From: Bradyrhizobium erythrophlei
GTDB lineage: Bacteria > Pseudomonadota > Alphaproteobacteria > Rhizobiales > Xanthobacteraceae
Direction of reading: 5' to 3'
DNA: 64,000 nt
NCBI RefSeq assembly: GCF_900142985.1
Contig: NZ_LT670849.1
Location: 1-64,000, forward strand
The notes beneath the pieces are model-generated. The model was not told the origin of the DNA. It saw nothing but the letters and a program-made list of their open reading frames with translations, and did no database searches. Each line of letters opens with the position of its first letter. Positions within the stretch are counted from its first letter, which is position 1. Below are positions 56,379 to 64,000 of this stretch, in pieces. Made by a program: the position numbers and the translations under genes.

Positions 56379-56591
56379 TCATCGGGGACAGGTTTCTGAA
56401 GATAAGGGGCGTCTCATAAGTGACTTGGTCGAAGATCGATGAAGGCGCACTCGACGGGATCCGTTTGGCCGATTGCGTTTAGCATTTTGGAGACACAACG
56501 CACGCCTTAAGGCAATTATCTCTGCCATCTCCTGCTCAAGACTAAGCAACATACTGATGCGACGCGAAATAACCTCGATCTGAACTGACAT
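56379..56591 (-). CDS. Small basic helical protein, doubtful
   Basis: 70 aa. The N-terminal half (EVISRRISMLLSLEQEMAEI) is helical with a Leu-rich face; the tail is strongly basic. ACGAGG lies 8 bp upstream of the ATG. No family recognised; similar length and style to the other small helical proteins in the region, so it may be real. Confidence 0.3.
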   Translation of the reverse strand: MSVQIEVISRRISMLLSLEQEMAEIIALRRALCLQNAKRNRPNGSRRVRLHRSSTKSLMRRPLSSETCPR

Positions 56592-56708
56592 TAAAAATAC
56601 CTCGTAATATTGCGAGGATAGAATAACACAAAAACATGAACATCAGTGTACACTTTTGTGCAGCGCCAGATTACACCGGCTCACGTCGTCCGCTTTGGCA
56701 CGCCGCGA

Positions 56709-57026
56709 TCAAGTCGACGCTTTCGCTATCAGGAAGTCATTCAGCTTTCTTCCCGACCGAATTTGCTCCCTTACCCAACCCGGTTGTTTGCCTCGTCCTG
56801 TCCATGTCTCGCTCCGATTTTTTGGATTGCGATACTTAGGGAGAACTTTCGGGTAAGGACGCCTTTCGCGGGTTCCTTCATCCCTGGCAATAGAACCAAG
56901 CCTTCGCAGCTGGCCCTCCAGCTTGGCTCGTTCTGCCGCCATCTTGGAACTGAGCTCACCGACCACCGACTCGTGCAGCTGCCAGAGTTCGTCGACGGTC
57001 ATCATTTTTAGATTATACTTCGTCAT
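56709..57026 (-). CDS. H-NS histone-like DNA-binding protein
   Basis: 105 aa from the ATG at 57024-57026 (a longer frame reaches 57158, but family homology starts here and GAGAG lies 6-8 bp upstream). VDELWQLHESVVGELSSKMA and LEGQLRRLG are the N-terminal helices; the DNA-binding core is TWTGRGKQPGWV. It is a paralogue of the protein at 53110-53421; the two share the core but differ in the linker. Confidence 0.88.
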   Translation of the reverse strand: MTKYNLKMMTVDELWQLHESVVGELSSKMAAERAKLEGQLRRLGSIARDEGTRERRPYPKVLPKYRNPKNRSETWTGRGKQPGWVREQIRSGRKLNDFLIAKAST

Positions 57027-57863
57027 TGATGCTCTCGAAAAAAGATATGCGCTAGCTAGTTTTATAAAGTCCCTCTGATGCTCGTCTCCATTAACATGGG
57101 CGAATAGCATCTGGTCGTCATTTTGCAAGGCCTGATGTTGATCAGAATCTATCGACATTCATTGAACTATAATTGCGTCGCGTTAAATGCTTGGACGAAC
57201 GCGCCAATCTTACTGCTCAAACTGAACATTTGCGGCTTATCCGGTTGCGAGACGGCAGCGAGCTCTCATCCGATGCGGCCGCTTACTGGGATAGCTCGAT
57301 ACTGCGCATGGAGATCGTATTCCGGGGATATTGGGACGACTCCGACTAGGGGCCAAATATCTCGCGGCTCGACTCTCGATCCCGACATTGAAACGATTAG
57401 AGATATCGCTTCCGCTCTATCTTACACCTTATCTTTCGTGCGAGACGGCCACATCGCACGTCAGGCGCAAGCGTATGATTTAACAACGCTTTTCAGATGC
57501 GATTTTTCCAGGACGATGAACTAGGCCGTGGCTCGTCCGATTAACCGGCAGCGCTGACATCAAGCTTAACGCGTAGGTTTCATTGCGACGACATCCGGCT
57601 GCGGTATTAGAATTGCAAGACCTATTTTGGAGGGGATCGCGCGACCACGTGGGGTGGCCATTCTCAAGCCAGTGACATTAGACCGTTTTGCTCAACATCT
57701 AACCGCTTGCGAGCCCGGTTTTTCTGCCGAAAGCAACAACAAACAGCAGTTCGATGGGACACCTTTGCTTTACCCTCTTTTGAGCCAAACGAATATTTCA
57801 AACCGTGCCCAACAATGCGGATTGCGGCAACTTTAAGCATCTTTGACTTCAAAGGGTTTTGTT
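57027..57863. other. 840-bp gap with a possible HTH relic
   Basis: A plus-strand frame near 57350-57480 gives DPDIETIRDIASALSYTLSF, the kind of helix found after the HTH in XRE-type antitoxins and regulators, but the preceding part is broken by stops. The rest shows no feature. Possibly a decayed toxin-antitoxin gene. Confidence 0.25.
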
Positions 57864-58160
57864 ATGAACAATGACGTCAATTTTCAAATGGTCTGCGACA
57901 CCTGCGGCTGCCTCGGAATCAAGATTGAAAATCCTGAACAGGCCTCTCGAGAAACCCTCGTTTATTGTGGTGATTGCGGCACCTCACGAGGAACGGTCGG
58001 CGCATTAAGAGACCTGTCCGTTCGATCAGAGGCCCCCTCGGTTCCGCACACGAGGCGAGAACTCAAGATGAAATCTTGCAGCCAGCTTGTCGCCCTTCAT
58101 CAAGAGTTGCAAAGCCTTCGTCGAAAGGTCGCAATGGCCGAGTCTCGTCGAAAGTCATAG
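57864..58160 (+). CDS. Small protein with putative zinc-ribbon, hypothetical
   Basis: 98 aa from the ATG at 57864 (AAAGGG 8 bp upstream). Residues about 9-40 have two CxxC pairs (CDTCGCLG and YCGDCGTS), a rubredoxin/zinc-ribbon spacing. The C-terminal part is a helical, basic coiled segment (LVALHQELQSLRRKVAMAE) like other small proteins here. No function assigned. Confidence 0.55.
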   Translation: MNNDVNFQMVCDTCGCLGIKIENPEQASRETLVYCGDCGTSRGTVGALRDLSVRSEAPSVPHTRRELKMKSCSQLVALHQELQSLRRKVAMAESRRKS

Positions 58161-58201
58161 GTCTGGCAGCGGCGGCGGGTACATCTTTGGGATTTAGTTT
58201 A

Positions 58202-58348
58202 ATGAAAGCCGCTCGATTGCTAACACATCAACGCAAGATCGATCGCTATCAGAAGCTTCTCAACGAACTGCGCTTCATCGAACAACAAGTGTCTGAGGAC
58301 AACAAGTGTCTGAGGAGCGGTGTAAGTTGGCGATGCTATAGTTCATGA
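58202..58348 (+). pseudogene. Small protein gene broken by a 17-bp tandem duplication
   Basis: Begins MKAARLLTHQRKIDRYQK and continues NELRFIEQQVSEDN, paralogous to NIDRFQK and SAELRFVEQRLSED in the protein at 59319-59693. The 17-bp repeat at 58282-58315 shifts the frame and the ORF ends soon after in unrelated sequence. Without the second copy the frame would read FIEQQVSEERCKLAML and stop, matching the paralogue's helix. Confidence 0.5.
58282..58315. repeat. 17-bp tandem duplication
   Basis: ACAACAAGTGTCTGAGG occurs at 58282-58298 and again at 58299-58315 without gap. Confidence 0.9.
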
Positions 58349-58526
58349 ACCAGTTGCATTCCGCATCGAACATTTGGCTCCCCGACGGGCCGCAATAGGA
58401 CGAACGGTCAATAAATTCGCCGCCGGGATCGAGCACGAAGTCGAGCGCAGCTGGATCAGCTTGCACGAGAGCGGCACCAACCTGAAATTCGCCCAAGCCG
58501 GTGCATACCTTTTCGCTTGATATCGA

Positions 58527-58763
58527 TTACGGAGCGTCGCCGCCTCCGGGTTTCTCTGAACTTCCGTAGAGTCCCCTGATTAGAACCAGCACGTCACGTA
58601 GCGCTGCCTGATAGCCCGAGTGCCAGTACTCTTGCTCGGGCGCGTTCGAACCGGAATTGTCGTGGTCGCTGATCACATAGGGCGCCTCTACCGCAATCCA
58701 ATCGCGGATACCATCCAGACGGTCTTGAATTGCCAAGAGGACCGCGGGATCGATCTCTTCCAT
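58527..58763 (-). CDS. Small hypothetical protein
   Basis: 78 aa, acidic. MEEIDPAVLLAIQDRLDGIR opens a helical protein; the middle has EYWHSGYQAALRDVLVLIRG. A weak GCGAG site precedes the ATG. No family recognised. Confidence 0.4.
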   Translation of the reverse strand: MEEIDPAVLLAIQDRLDGIRDWIAVEAPYVISDHDNSGSNAPEQEYWHSGYQAALRDVLVLIRGLYGSSEKPGGGDAP

Positions 58764-59318
58764 GGGAACTCGCTAGCGGGCAACTCCGGGAATAGACCAC
58801 GGTTTTGGTTAAAAAAAACAAAATAGCGGGCCGGAATATCTATCTCAATAGTCTTTGACCAAGCTAGCAGCCGGCAAGACGTTTGGACGTTCGCAGAAGC
58901 TGGACTGGCTCGACAACGTGATCGAGGAAGGCCGTACAGATTTGATTGATCAGCACGCGACCGAGCGAGAGGTCGAGGCTTGGAACATGTCCTGCCCAAT
59001 CGCTTTCCTGTTGAAGGTTGCATGATAGAAGTTTCGTCGAAGGCGTAGGCGCAATCGGATAATCGCCATCAAATCAGCTAGCTGCTCCGTCAGCCGCCAG
59101 GTGATTGCGACCTAAAGTGATCCTATCGCGGTGCACAACCTTGATTTAGCCCGAATCTTTTGGCGGAACTGTCGTTCTACGTGGGGCGTTACGTAGTTCA
59201 CAAAAGTCAGAGAACGGTGGAGATGCGCGGTGCAGATCGCGTTGCAGATCAATTTTGCCTTATGGATCATGATGGGCTGCGCGATCGCCGAGGTTACGCA
59301 GGTCGTCGGATACTTGTA
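58764..59318. other. Gap containing one copy of a 54-bp repeat
   Basis: About 550 bp without an intact gene. Holds the repeat copy listed at 59048-59101. Other short frames are not convincing. Confidence 0.35.
59048..59101. repeat. 54-bp repeat, copy A (partner at 60342-60395)
   Basis: Matches the partner at 46 of 54 bases. On the minus strand both copies read as a helical segment, LTEQLADLMAII here and LADQLADLKAII in the partner, and several differences are conservative, so both probably derive from the same small coding sequence. Confidence 0.7.
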
Positions 59319-59693
59319 TTAAGTCAGCAACCACACCGTTGCCTTGACCGTTAGCCAACCAAGGGCTGACCACCAGCCGAACGTCGCAACCGTGATTGTC
59401 GCCAAGAAGCAAACGCAGAAAACCCGCTGCGAGGGACTGGCTTTGCCAATCAGAGAGCTTGCAAGGGTCTCTTCAGTTAGGTCGCTCACTGCCTTCACTC
59501 CCTGCCAGGCGCTAGTCGTATCCAGTGCCGAACCATGTCCGCCAGATTGCAACTTGGCCAAGATAAGTTGATCCTCGGACAGTCGCTGTTCGACAAAGCG
59601 CAATTCGGCAGAGCTAAGATTTGATCGAGGGAGCTTTTGAAAGCGATCAATATTGCGCTTGAGTGCACGTAAACGCGCGGTGCTTTCGTCCAT
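59319..59693 (-). CDS. Small membrane protein, hypothetical
   Basis: 124 aa. N-terminal helical part (RLRALKRNIDRFQKL, SAELRFVEQRLSEDQLI) precedes a C-terminal hydrophobic region (VFCVCFLATITVATFGWWSA then LTVKATVWLL). TAGGAG lies 7 bp upstream of the ATG. A damaged paralogue of the N-terminal part is at 58202. Function unknown. Confidence 0.55.
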   Translation of the reverse strand: MDESTARLRALKRNIDRFQKLPRSNLSSAELRFVEQRLSEDQLILAKLQSGGHGSALDTTSAWQGVKAVSDLTEETLASSLIGKASPSQRVFCVCFLATITVATFGWWSALGWLTVKATVWLLT

Positions 59694-59764
59694 CAGAATT
59701 ACTCCTACAAAATGAAACTCTGAAAATTCAGCTCCGTTTAGCGACCTTCCGGTAAATCCGTTTG

Positions 59765-60199
59765 TCAGCCCGTTAAACTTGGTGCGAACGAGAAAATGGG
59801 GCGATTCATCCCGACGTCATACAACCGCAACTTGAAGCCCCATCGGCTTGCACTGGAATCGAGCAAGTTTTGTGCCAGTGGCTGCAGGGGGAGCCGCCGC
59901 TTTCTCAGCCCAGCGGTGGCTTTCTCGTTGTAATGATTGGATTTTTCGCCACCTGCGGGCGACTGCTCGGCCTCGTGATCCATCACGGCCCTACAACCAG
60001 AACTTAGACTCGCGCGGTTTTTGATCATGCAAGCCGTGATCCGGGGGATGTCGGGAATTTCTGAGCTGCAAAACCGGAATGCACCACTGGTGCACATTTG
60101 CTGCGCTTCGGGGCTAAAGGCGTAGCTCGACGTTGACAGCATGGAAAACGAAATGGCGAATGCTGCAATCAACGCGCCTTTACGAAATGACCTTGTCAT
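59765..60199 (-). CDS. Small exported cysteine-containing protein, hypothetical
   Basis: 144 aa from the ATG at 60197-60199, preceded by CGGAG. Signal peptide ALIAAFAISFSMLSTSSYA; then MCTSGAFRFCSSEIPDIPRI and CMIKNRASLSSGC, a four-Cys pattern repeated in many Bradyrhizobium exported proteins. The last third is basic and less ordered, possibly after a frame change. Function unknown. Confidence 0.55.
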   Translation of the reverse strand: MTRSFRKGALIAAFAISFSMLSTSSYAFSPEAQQMCTSGAFRFCSSEIPDIPRITACMIKNRASLSSGCRAVMDHEAEQSPAGGEKSNHYNEKATAGLRKRRLPLQPLAQNLLDSSASRWGFKLRLYDVGMNRPIFSFAPSLTG

Positions 60200-60970
60200 G
60201 ACCAAACTCCGTCGTTGGTCGTGGCCTAAAGGCTAGACCCCCTCGTGTTTCAAGAATGTGTCGCGGATCGGAAAAATGGTTTCTGGCACTCTAAACGGAG
60301 CGAAGGCGGGGCTTGAGGCCCAAGTCACTTGAGGACGCGACGGCGCAACTAGATAATCGCCTTCAAATCAGCTAGCTGATCAGCCAGCCGTCAGGAAACG
60401 GAATAAGTGGCTAGGCTAGGTCGTTGTCGTTCGCGTAGCTCTGGGGGCCTTTCAGCACATATTCTGACGCTTTTGGTTGAACAGACCTCAGCGTAGGATT
60501 CCCTACGAAAATACCCCTCAGCGATAGCGACGAGACACTGGGCACGAAAACCCGCCCGCAAAACGGAGCCATCCGTCAGGCGTCATGGCTGTGCCGTGTC
60601 CGGTAAACCGGGGGCATCTGTCGGCTGTATCCCTCGCGAGGAGCCTCGCATTCCAGCCTGGGAGCGTGTCCTTTCGGGGCGCTCGATCAGGCGTAGGGGC
60701 CTTCGATACTCCGCCCTGACCATCGTCAATAACATGGTTGAACTGGCAGATGCACTGACGCGGCGTGCCAACACCCGTTCAACAACTACGAACCAAAGTA
60801 GATCGCGTTTTCCCAATACCTAGCGGCTCGACTAGTCGGAATCATTTGGGGATGCGGGAGCAAAAGATCACCCTTGGGGGACTGCGCGGAGCCGGCGTTA
60901 TCGAATTGCTGGTCTATTGCAGCGACTACAAAACGATCATCAGAGTGATGATCGCGATGAAACCCAAGCG
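60200..60970. other. 770-bp gap with one copy of a 54-bp repeat
   Basis: No supported gene. Frames on both strands at 60583-60823 are open but mirror one another and have no recognisable product. Holds the repeat copy at 60342-60395. Confidence 0.35.
60342..60395. repeat. 54-bp repeat, copy B
   Basis: Partner of 59048-59101, same orientation; the minus-strand frame carries a stop (TAG) right after LKAII. Confidence 0.7.
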
Positions 60971-61897
60971 TCAATCTTGAAGCGCTTTCAACAGAGTCTG
61001 CGCCACGGCCATGTGGCCCGACGCGCTCCAATGACCGTCGGGGAGGAGATGAGACGGCGAAGCAGCGAGTGCGTCGTCGAGGTCGATGCAGACGTCCGCA
61101 AATTTGCAAAATATCGTCGAGGAAAGCCCGAGCTTCGGCCCGAGGAAATCTTGCGTGCCTTGGTGGGCCAGGACCACTTTCACGCCGCGCGGCACTTCCT
61201 CTCGAATTCGGCCTAGAATGAAACTGATAATTCCGATCGATTGGCTGGGGTCCACATTCTCCGGAATTGTGGGATCGATGAATCTCGTTGCGACCCTCGC
61301 CACGAGAGACCGGTCGCTCCAGCGTTCCAACAGGCCGATGCGCGCCGGGCGAATGATATATGAGTCTCCCGCCTTCTCAACATAGGGCTTTGCTCGGCCG
61401 AAGAAGCGCTGTCGCAATACATCGAGGTAATCGCTCTTATTCAGCACGATCAAGAGGATGTCGCTCGTCTTCAAAACATGTTTCCATTTTCTGAAAACCA
61501 CGTACTCTTGGTCAGTTCCATAACCCATCGTGCCGGTGTTTATGACGCGAGCAGGGAAATGGGAAAGCATTTTAACGTCGAAGCGATCCTCGATGTTTAT
61601 GCCTTCGCCAAAAGACAACGAATCGCCGAGGATTAAAATCGTGCGATCGGCGCGAGACTCTTGCGCAATCAGCCTTTGGCCATTCTCGTCGGTACTGATG
61701 CTCCACTCTTCTCCGGCTGCATTGATACGCGTTGTCACGATATTAGGCGCGTTACTCCATCCGGTTTGCGCATCTGAGCGGAAGAGCCGAGCGGGTCTGC
61801 TAAAGACGCTTACGTAAAATCGGAGGGCCGCTTCAGCTGCTACCGGCGCCAGTATCGTTACGCTGAGGAGAGCGACCCAGTGCAAGGGGATTTTCAT
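60971..61897 (-). CDS. SGNH/GDSL-family hydrolase
   Basis: 308 aa. An N-terminal signal or anchor (WVALLSVTILAPVAAEAALRF) precedes the SGNH fold: block I GDSLSFGEG (catalytic Ser93), block II-type GTMGYGTDQE, and the C-terminal DGHWSASGH with the catalytic Asp and His. SGNH hydrolases at the cell surface often deacetylate or transfer acyl groups on polysaccharides. A possible small gene overlaps its start by about 65 bp. A glycan-modifying role is plausible but there is no neighbouring evidence. Confidence 0.82.
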   Translation of the reverse strand: MKIPLHWVALLSVTILAPVAAEAALRFYVSVFSRPARLFRSDAQTGWSNAPNIVTTRINAAGEEWSISTDENGQRLIAQESRADRTILILGDSLSFGEGINIEDRFDVKMLSHFPARVINTGTMGYGTDQEYVVFRKWKHVLKTSDILLIVLNKSDYLDVLRQRFFGRAKPYVEKAGDSYIIRPARIGLLERWSDRSLVARVATRFIDPTIPENVDPSQSIGIISFILGRIREEVPRGVKVVLAHQGTQDFLGPKLGLSSTIFCKFADVCIDLDDALAASPSHLLPDGHWSASGHMAVAQTLLKALQD

Positions 61898-62042
61898 TTG
61901 CCGATGTCCCGCGTGAGACGTTTACCAACCAAGCTACCCGGGCCGCATGGGTGCGCAGTTGGTCTCGCGCCCAAGCCCTAGCGGCTTCCTCTGACCGCAA
62001 ATCAGTGGAATCAATTGGGGCCGCCGCCCGAATCCTCCACAT
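61833..62042 (-). CDS. Small protein overlapping the SGNH gene start, tentative
   Basis: 69 aa from the ATG at 62040-62042, with GGAGAG 4-8 bp upstream. Reads MWRIRAAAPIDSTDLRSEE and then ARAWARDQLRTHAARVAWLV, a compact helical protein of a style familiar from Bradyrhizobium small ORFs. Its 3' end overlaps the SGNH start by 65 bp. It might be a real coupled gene or a coincidence. Confidence 0.4.
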   Translation of the reverse strand: MWRIRAAAPIDSTDLRSEEAARAWARDQLRTHAARVAWLVNVSRGTSANENPLALGRSPQRNDTGAGSS

Positions 62043-62504
62043 TCCGCTCTCCGCCAAGAATGAGGCTGTTCACAATTCCTTTTAAAGCTGTCTCTTGCCG
62101 CTGACGATTTCAGGGCTTCAGTATCAGGCGCTGCCGGGACAAACACATTTTGAGCCGACAGCGTAATTTTTGAAGGTTTTATTTTATGGAAGCGGATGGC
62201 CACGCCTCCGATGAAGCGTGTAACAAGTGCGTCTGCCCTGTCAAATCGCTGTGGCGATCCCACCCATTGCAGCCCGGCAAATCCCTTTTCAATCTCGCTG
62301 ACAACGCTTATCAACCTCGCATTCACAGCCGCTGTAGCTTGCCCGTCCGCATCCCAATTCATAGCGGCTTTCGGATTATCCGAATTTGCGGAATCAGGGA
62401 ATGCCATGGCGTCGGAAACCGGAACGATGGTTGAGCTATTGGTGGGGACGCTGCTTACCCCACGCCGCCAGCGAACCTCTAATTCGCGTCGCCGCTAAGC
62501 TCGA
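62043..62504. other. Gap with an ambiguous minus-strand frame
   Basis: A 157-codon minus-strand frame (61934-62407) contains ISVVSEIEKGFAGLQWVGSP and is open but overlaps the better-supported small ORF at its end, and a plus-strand frame also covers it. I cannot decide whether either is expressed. Confidence 0.25.
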
Positions 62505-62650
62505 TTAGACTACACGCCGCTCATGGTCCCATATCTCCAGCGCATGGCCGTCGATGAACTGCATGGCCGCGATGTCGCCCTTCGCCAAGAACTCCTGTGG
62601 CCGTCCTGATCGACGGGAAATGCCCGATAGATCCCCATAGCGTCCTGCCT
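62505..62650 (-). pseudogene. 3' remnant of a small protein gene
   Basis: The minus strand reads QEFLAKGDIAAMQFIDGHAL then EIWDHERRVV-stop, a convincing protein tail, but upstream it meets a TAG about 47 codons back with no start codon in between. Probably the C-terminal remnant of a deleted gene. Confidence 0.35.
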
Positions 62651-62836
62651 AACCGAAGCTGATGAAAAACGCGGCGAGCATCCCGATCACCCATAGCCGA
62701 GGTCAGCGTTTCGCGTGCTTGGATAGTGTCGGCCGATTCCTACCCCGCCGATCTTGCAACCGGCGCGCCGGCAGATGCGCGTTAGCCGCATGCCGACGTA
62801 GCTCGCGGGGGACGGCAGGACCCCCGCCTCAGACGT

Positions 62837-62953
62837 TTGGTTCCCAAGGATGGGAGCACGACATGGATCAAGAAACGAAGCGCGAAATTACCGTTCCTGC
62901 CCGTCGTCACAGGTATCGGCCTCGCCATAGTGGTCGGTGCTTTGGCGTGGTAG
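62837..62953 (+). CDS. 38-residue membrane peptide, tentative
   Basis: TTG start, then a hydrophilic start and the segment PFLPVVTGIGLAIVVGALAW, a single membrane helix. It ends 15 bp before the next small membrane protein. No ribosome site stands out; could be coincidental. Confidence 0.3.
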   Translation: MVPKDGSTTWIKKRSAKLPFLPVVTGIGLAIVVGALAW

Positions 62954-62967
62954 CGAGGTTTGCGCTC

Positions 62968-63156
62968 ATGACGGTGGTTATGAAGATTATAGCGGTCTGG
63001 TTTGGCCTGAATTTATTGGTCCCGGCCTTCATTTATTACCAGCGTACGCCAAGCTTTCGACATCGGGTGTTTCGGGCGACCTTCGGCCTAACCGCCTTTC
63101 CAAGCGAGCGCCGCCTAGCGCATGCGCTGGTCAATGCAGCTCATCAGCATCGTTAA
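62968..63156 (+). CDS. Small membrane protein, hypothetical
   Basis: 62 aa from the ATG at 62968 (GAGG 9 bp upstream). One membrane segment (IIAVWFGLNLLVPAFIYYQ), then a basic tail ending in AHALVNAAHQHR. This 'hydrophobic helix, YQR, His-rich end' pattern recurs in small Bradyrhizobium proteins. Function unknown. Confidence 0.5.
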   Translation: MTVVMKIIAVWFGLNLLVPAFIYYQRTPSFRHRVFRATFGLTAFPSERRLAHALVNAAHQHR

Positions 63157-63266
63157 CCGGAAGCACGCCCTCGGGAGGGAGTGCACCCGGTTACGTTCTT
63201 TGCTAGAACATCTGGCGCTGGAGCACGTATTTTGAGCCAGCGGACCTATTTTTTTGAGGTTAGTTT

Positions 63267-63488
63267 ATGAGTACCCCAAGGACACGCTCGCTGGAGCAGC
63301 TTCGAAACCTTATGTCCGAGCTTACGGTTCTGCGAGCGCAGGTGGAGCAAGCCGAACGCAATCGGACACAGTCGATAGTCCAGTTCAATCGGCTGTTGAA
63401 GTTGCGCAAGCTCGAAGCCGCTCGCATTAAGCCCAACTGTACGCCACCTGCATCGCGCACAACATCATGCCCCAAAGGCCAAGATTGA
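63267..63488 (+). CDS. Small coiled-coil protein, hypothetical
   Basis: 73 aa. SLEQLRNLMSELTVLRAQVE and QAERNRTQSIVQFNRLLKL form a heptad-like helix. GAGG lies 9 bp upstream of the ATG. Similar in style to the small helical proteins at 41490 and 57864. Confidence 0.45.
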   Translation: MSTPRTRSLEQLRNLMSELTVLRAQVEQAERNRTQSIVQFNRLLKLRKLEAARIKPNCTPPASRTTSCPKGQD

Positions 63489-63633
63489 CTTCGATCGCCA
63501 CCAGCATTGATTGTGTCCCCCGACGAGCGACGAGAATCCCCCGACTCGCGTCGCGGTAACAGCTGACTGTTACAATATGCGCAAAGTATGGTTCGCAATT
63601 GCGAGACGTCTTCGGCTTTCCGACATCAAGCAA
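63427..63633 (-). CDS. Small membrane protein on the opposite strand, doubtful
   Basis: The 3' part reads MLVAIEVNLGLWGMMLCAMQ, a single membrane helix ending in VAYSWA, with an internal ATG that would give 26 residues. It overlaps the 3' end of the preceding gene on the other strand. Could be a genuine micro-ORF. Confidence 0.25.
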   Translation of the reverse strand: MLDVGKPKTSRNCEPYFAHIVTVSCYRDASRGILVARRGTQSMLVAIEVNLGLWGMMLCAMQVAYSWA

Positions 63634-63762
63634 ATGAAGACCAAGGGCCGGCGCTCGGGCGGCCGTCGTTAAGGCGACGCGGCGCGCACAGTACGTTTTC
63701 TGATTCCCGACTCGGTTGAACGTCGCATTTTGCTTGGAGGTAGGTCAGCGTGAGGAATTGCG

Positions 63763-63969
63763 ATGATCGACAAGAAGATTGCTTTTGGAATTGCCGTTGC
63801 TGCGATGGCTACCGCTGTGCTGGGGATTATGCTCCTGTTCGGCAGCGAGAGGCATTTCGCCTCCATGGATCAAGCTGGGGTGAACCACCCAAGCGGCACA
63901 ACGCAAACTGCCGAAACGCCAAATCCTGCACTGTCTCGCATTCGCCTGCTGGTCTCCAATCCAAACTGA
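63763..63969 (+). CDS. Small membrane protein, hypothetical
   Basis: 68 aa. GAGGAAT lies 8 bp upstream of the ATG. One membrane helix (IAFGIAVAAMATAVLGIMLL), then a hydrophilic tail. No family recognised. It is the last gene-like feature before the window end. Confidence 0.45.
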   Translation: MIDKKIAFGIAVAAMATAVLGIMLLFGSERHFASMDQAGVNHPSGTTQTAETPNPALSRIRLLVSNPN

Positions 63970-64000
63970 GCCAATAACGGCAGTCACCCATTTGGGGGCG

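Noticed and set aside
57123..57524. Possible XRE-type regulator
   Set aside because: The HTH part cannot be read and the similarity is limited to a generic helix.
60583..60823. Overlapping open frames on both strands
   Set aside because: Both are Arg/Ser-rich, each the reverse shadow of the other, with no ribosome site or similarity.

Overview
The window looks like an accessory chromosomal region of an alphaproteobacterium, most likely a Bradyrhizobium or close relative. The indications are two H-NS-like proteins with the short 'GRGK-P-W' DNA-binding core, several small cysteine-rich or coiled-coil proteins of the kind common in Bradyrhizobium, an ExoQ/ExoP-style polysaccharide system and an IS66 element. 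This is an assignment from protein recognition only. I saw no tRNA, rRNA or CRISPR array.

About 1-46.5 kb is one large surface-polysaccharide locus. The left part (0.1-9 kb) holds a class III aminotransferase, a DUF4038 glycoside hydrolase, a TylF-like methyltransferase and a minus-strand operon for a 2OG oxygenase, a pyruvyl transferase, a sugar C-methyltransferase and a PIG-L deacetylase. From 9 to 13 kb lie decayed remnants (a second DUF4038 gene, an IS110 transposase, a second Wzt C-terminal domain, an IS3 transposase) around an intact cytochrome c-PQQ dehydrogenase fusion. From 13 to 19.3 kb come an ABC exporter (Wzt/Wzm) and sugar-nucleotide genes (SDR epimerase, RfbC, DUF4910 peptidase-like protein, nucleotidyltransferase). 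From 19.6 to 32.3 kb lie an acyltransferase, a GH9 cellulase, three glycosyltransferases, a Wzy-like polymerase, a hexapeptide acetyltransferase, a Wzx flippase and a second PhyH-type oxygenase. From 32.6 to 41.1 kb come a nested hairpin element, a Wzc/ExoP-like tyrosine kinase, GalE, a WecG/TagA-type transferase, a 790-residue fusion of two near-identical GT4 enzymes, and a GT2 enzyme. A complete IS66 element with 8-bp target duplications (41736-44303) separates this from a FemAB-like GNAT and a second hexapeptide acyltransferase.

The parts are consistent with synthesis, modification (C-methylation, acetylation, pyruvylation, hydroxylation), polymerisation, export and trimming of one or two complex glycans. 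Both an ABC route (Wzm/Wzt) and a Wzx/Wzy/Wzc route are present. I found no initiating phosphoglycosyl transferase, no Wza-type outer-membrane channel and no sugar-nucleotide 4,6-dehydratase, so the locus depends on genes elsewhere.

From 47 to 64 kb the content changes to scattered small genes: a PPP-family phosphatase, secreted and membrane proteins of unknown function, a Tat-targeted Hint-domain protein, two H-NS paralogues, a NUDIX hydrolase, an SGNH hydrolase and many short ORFs, some of them broken. Long gaps and paralogous fragments suggest a region with high turnover.
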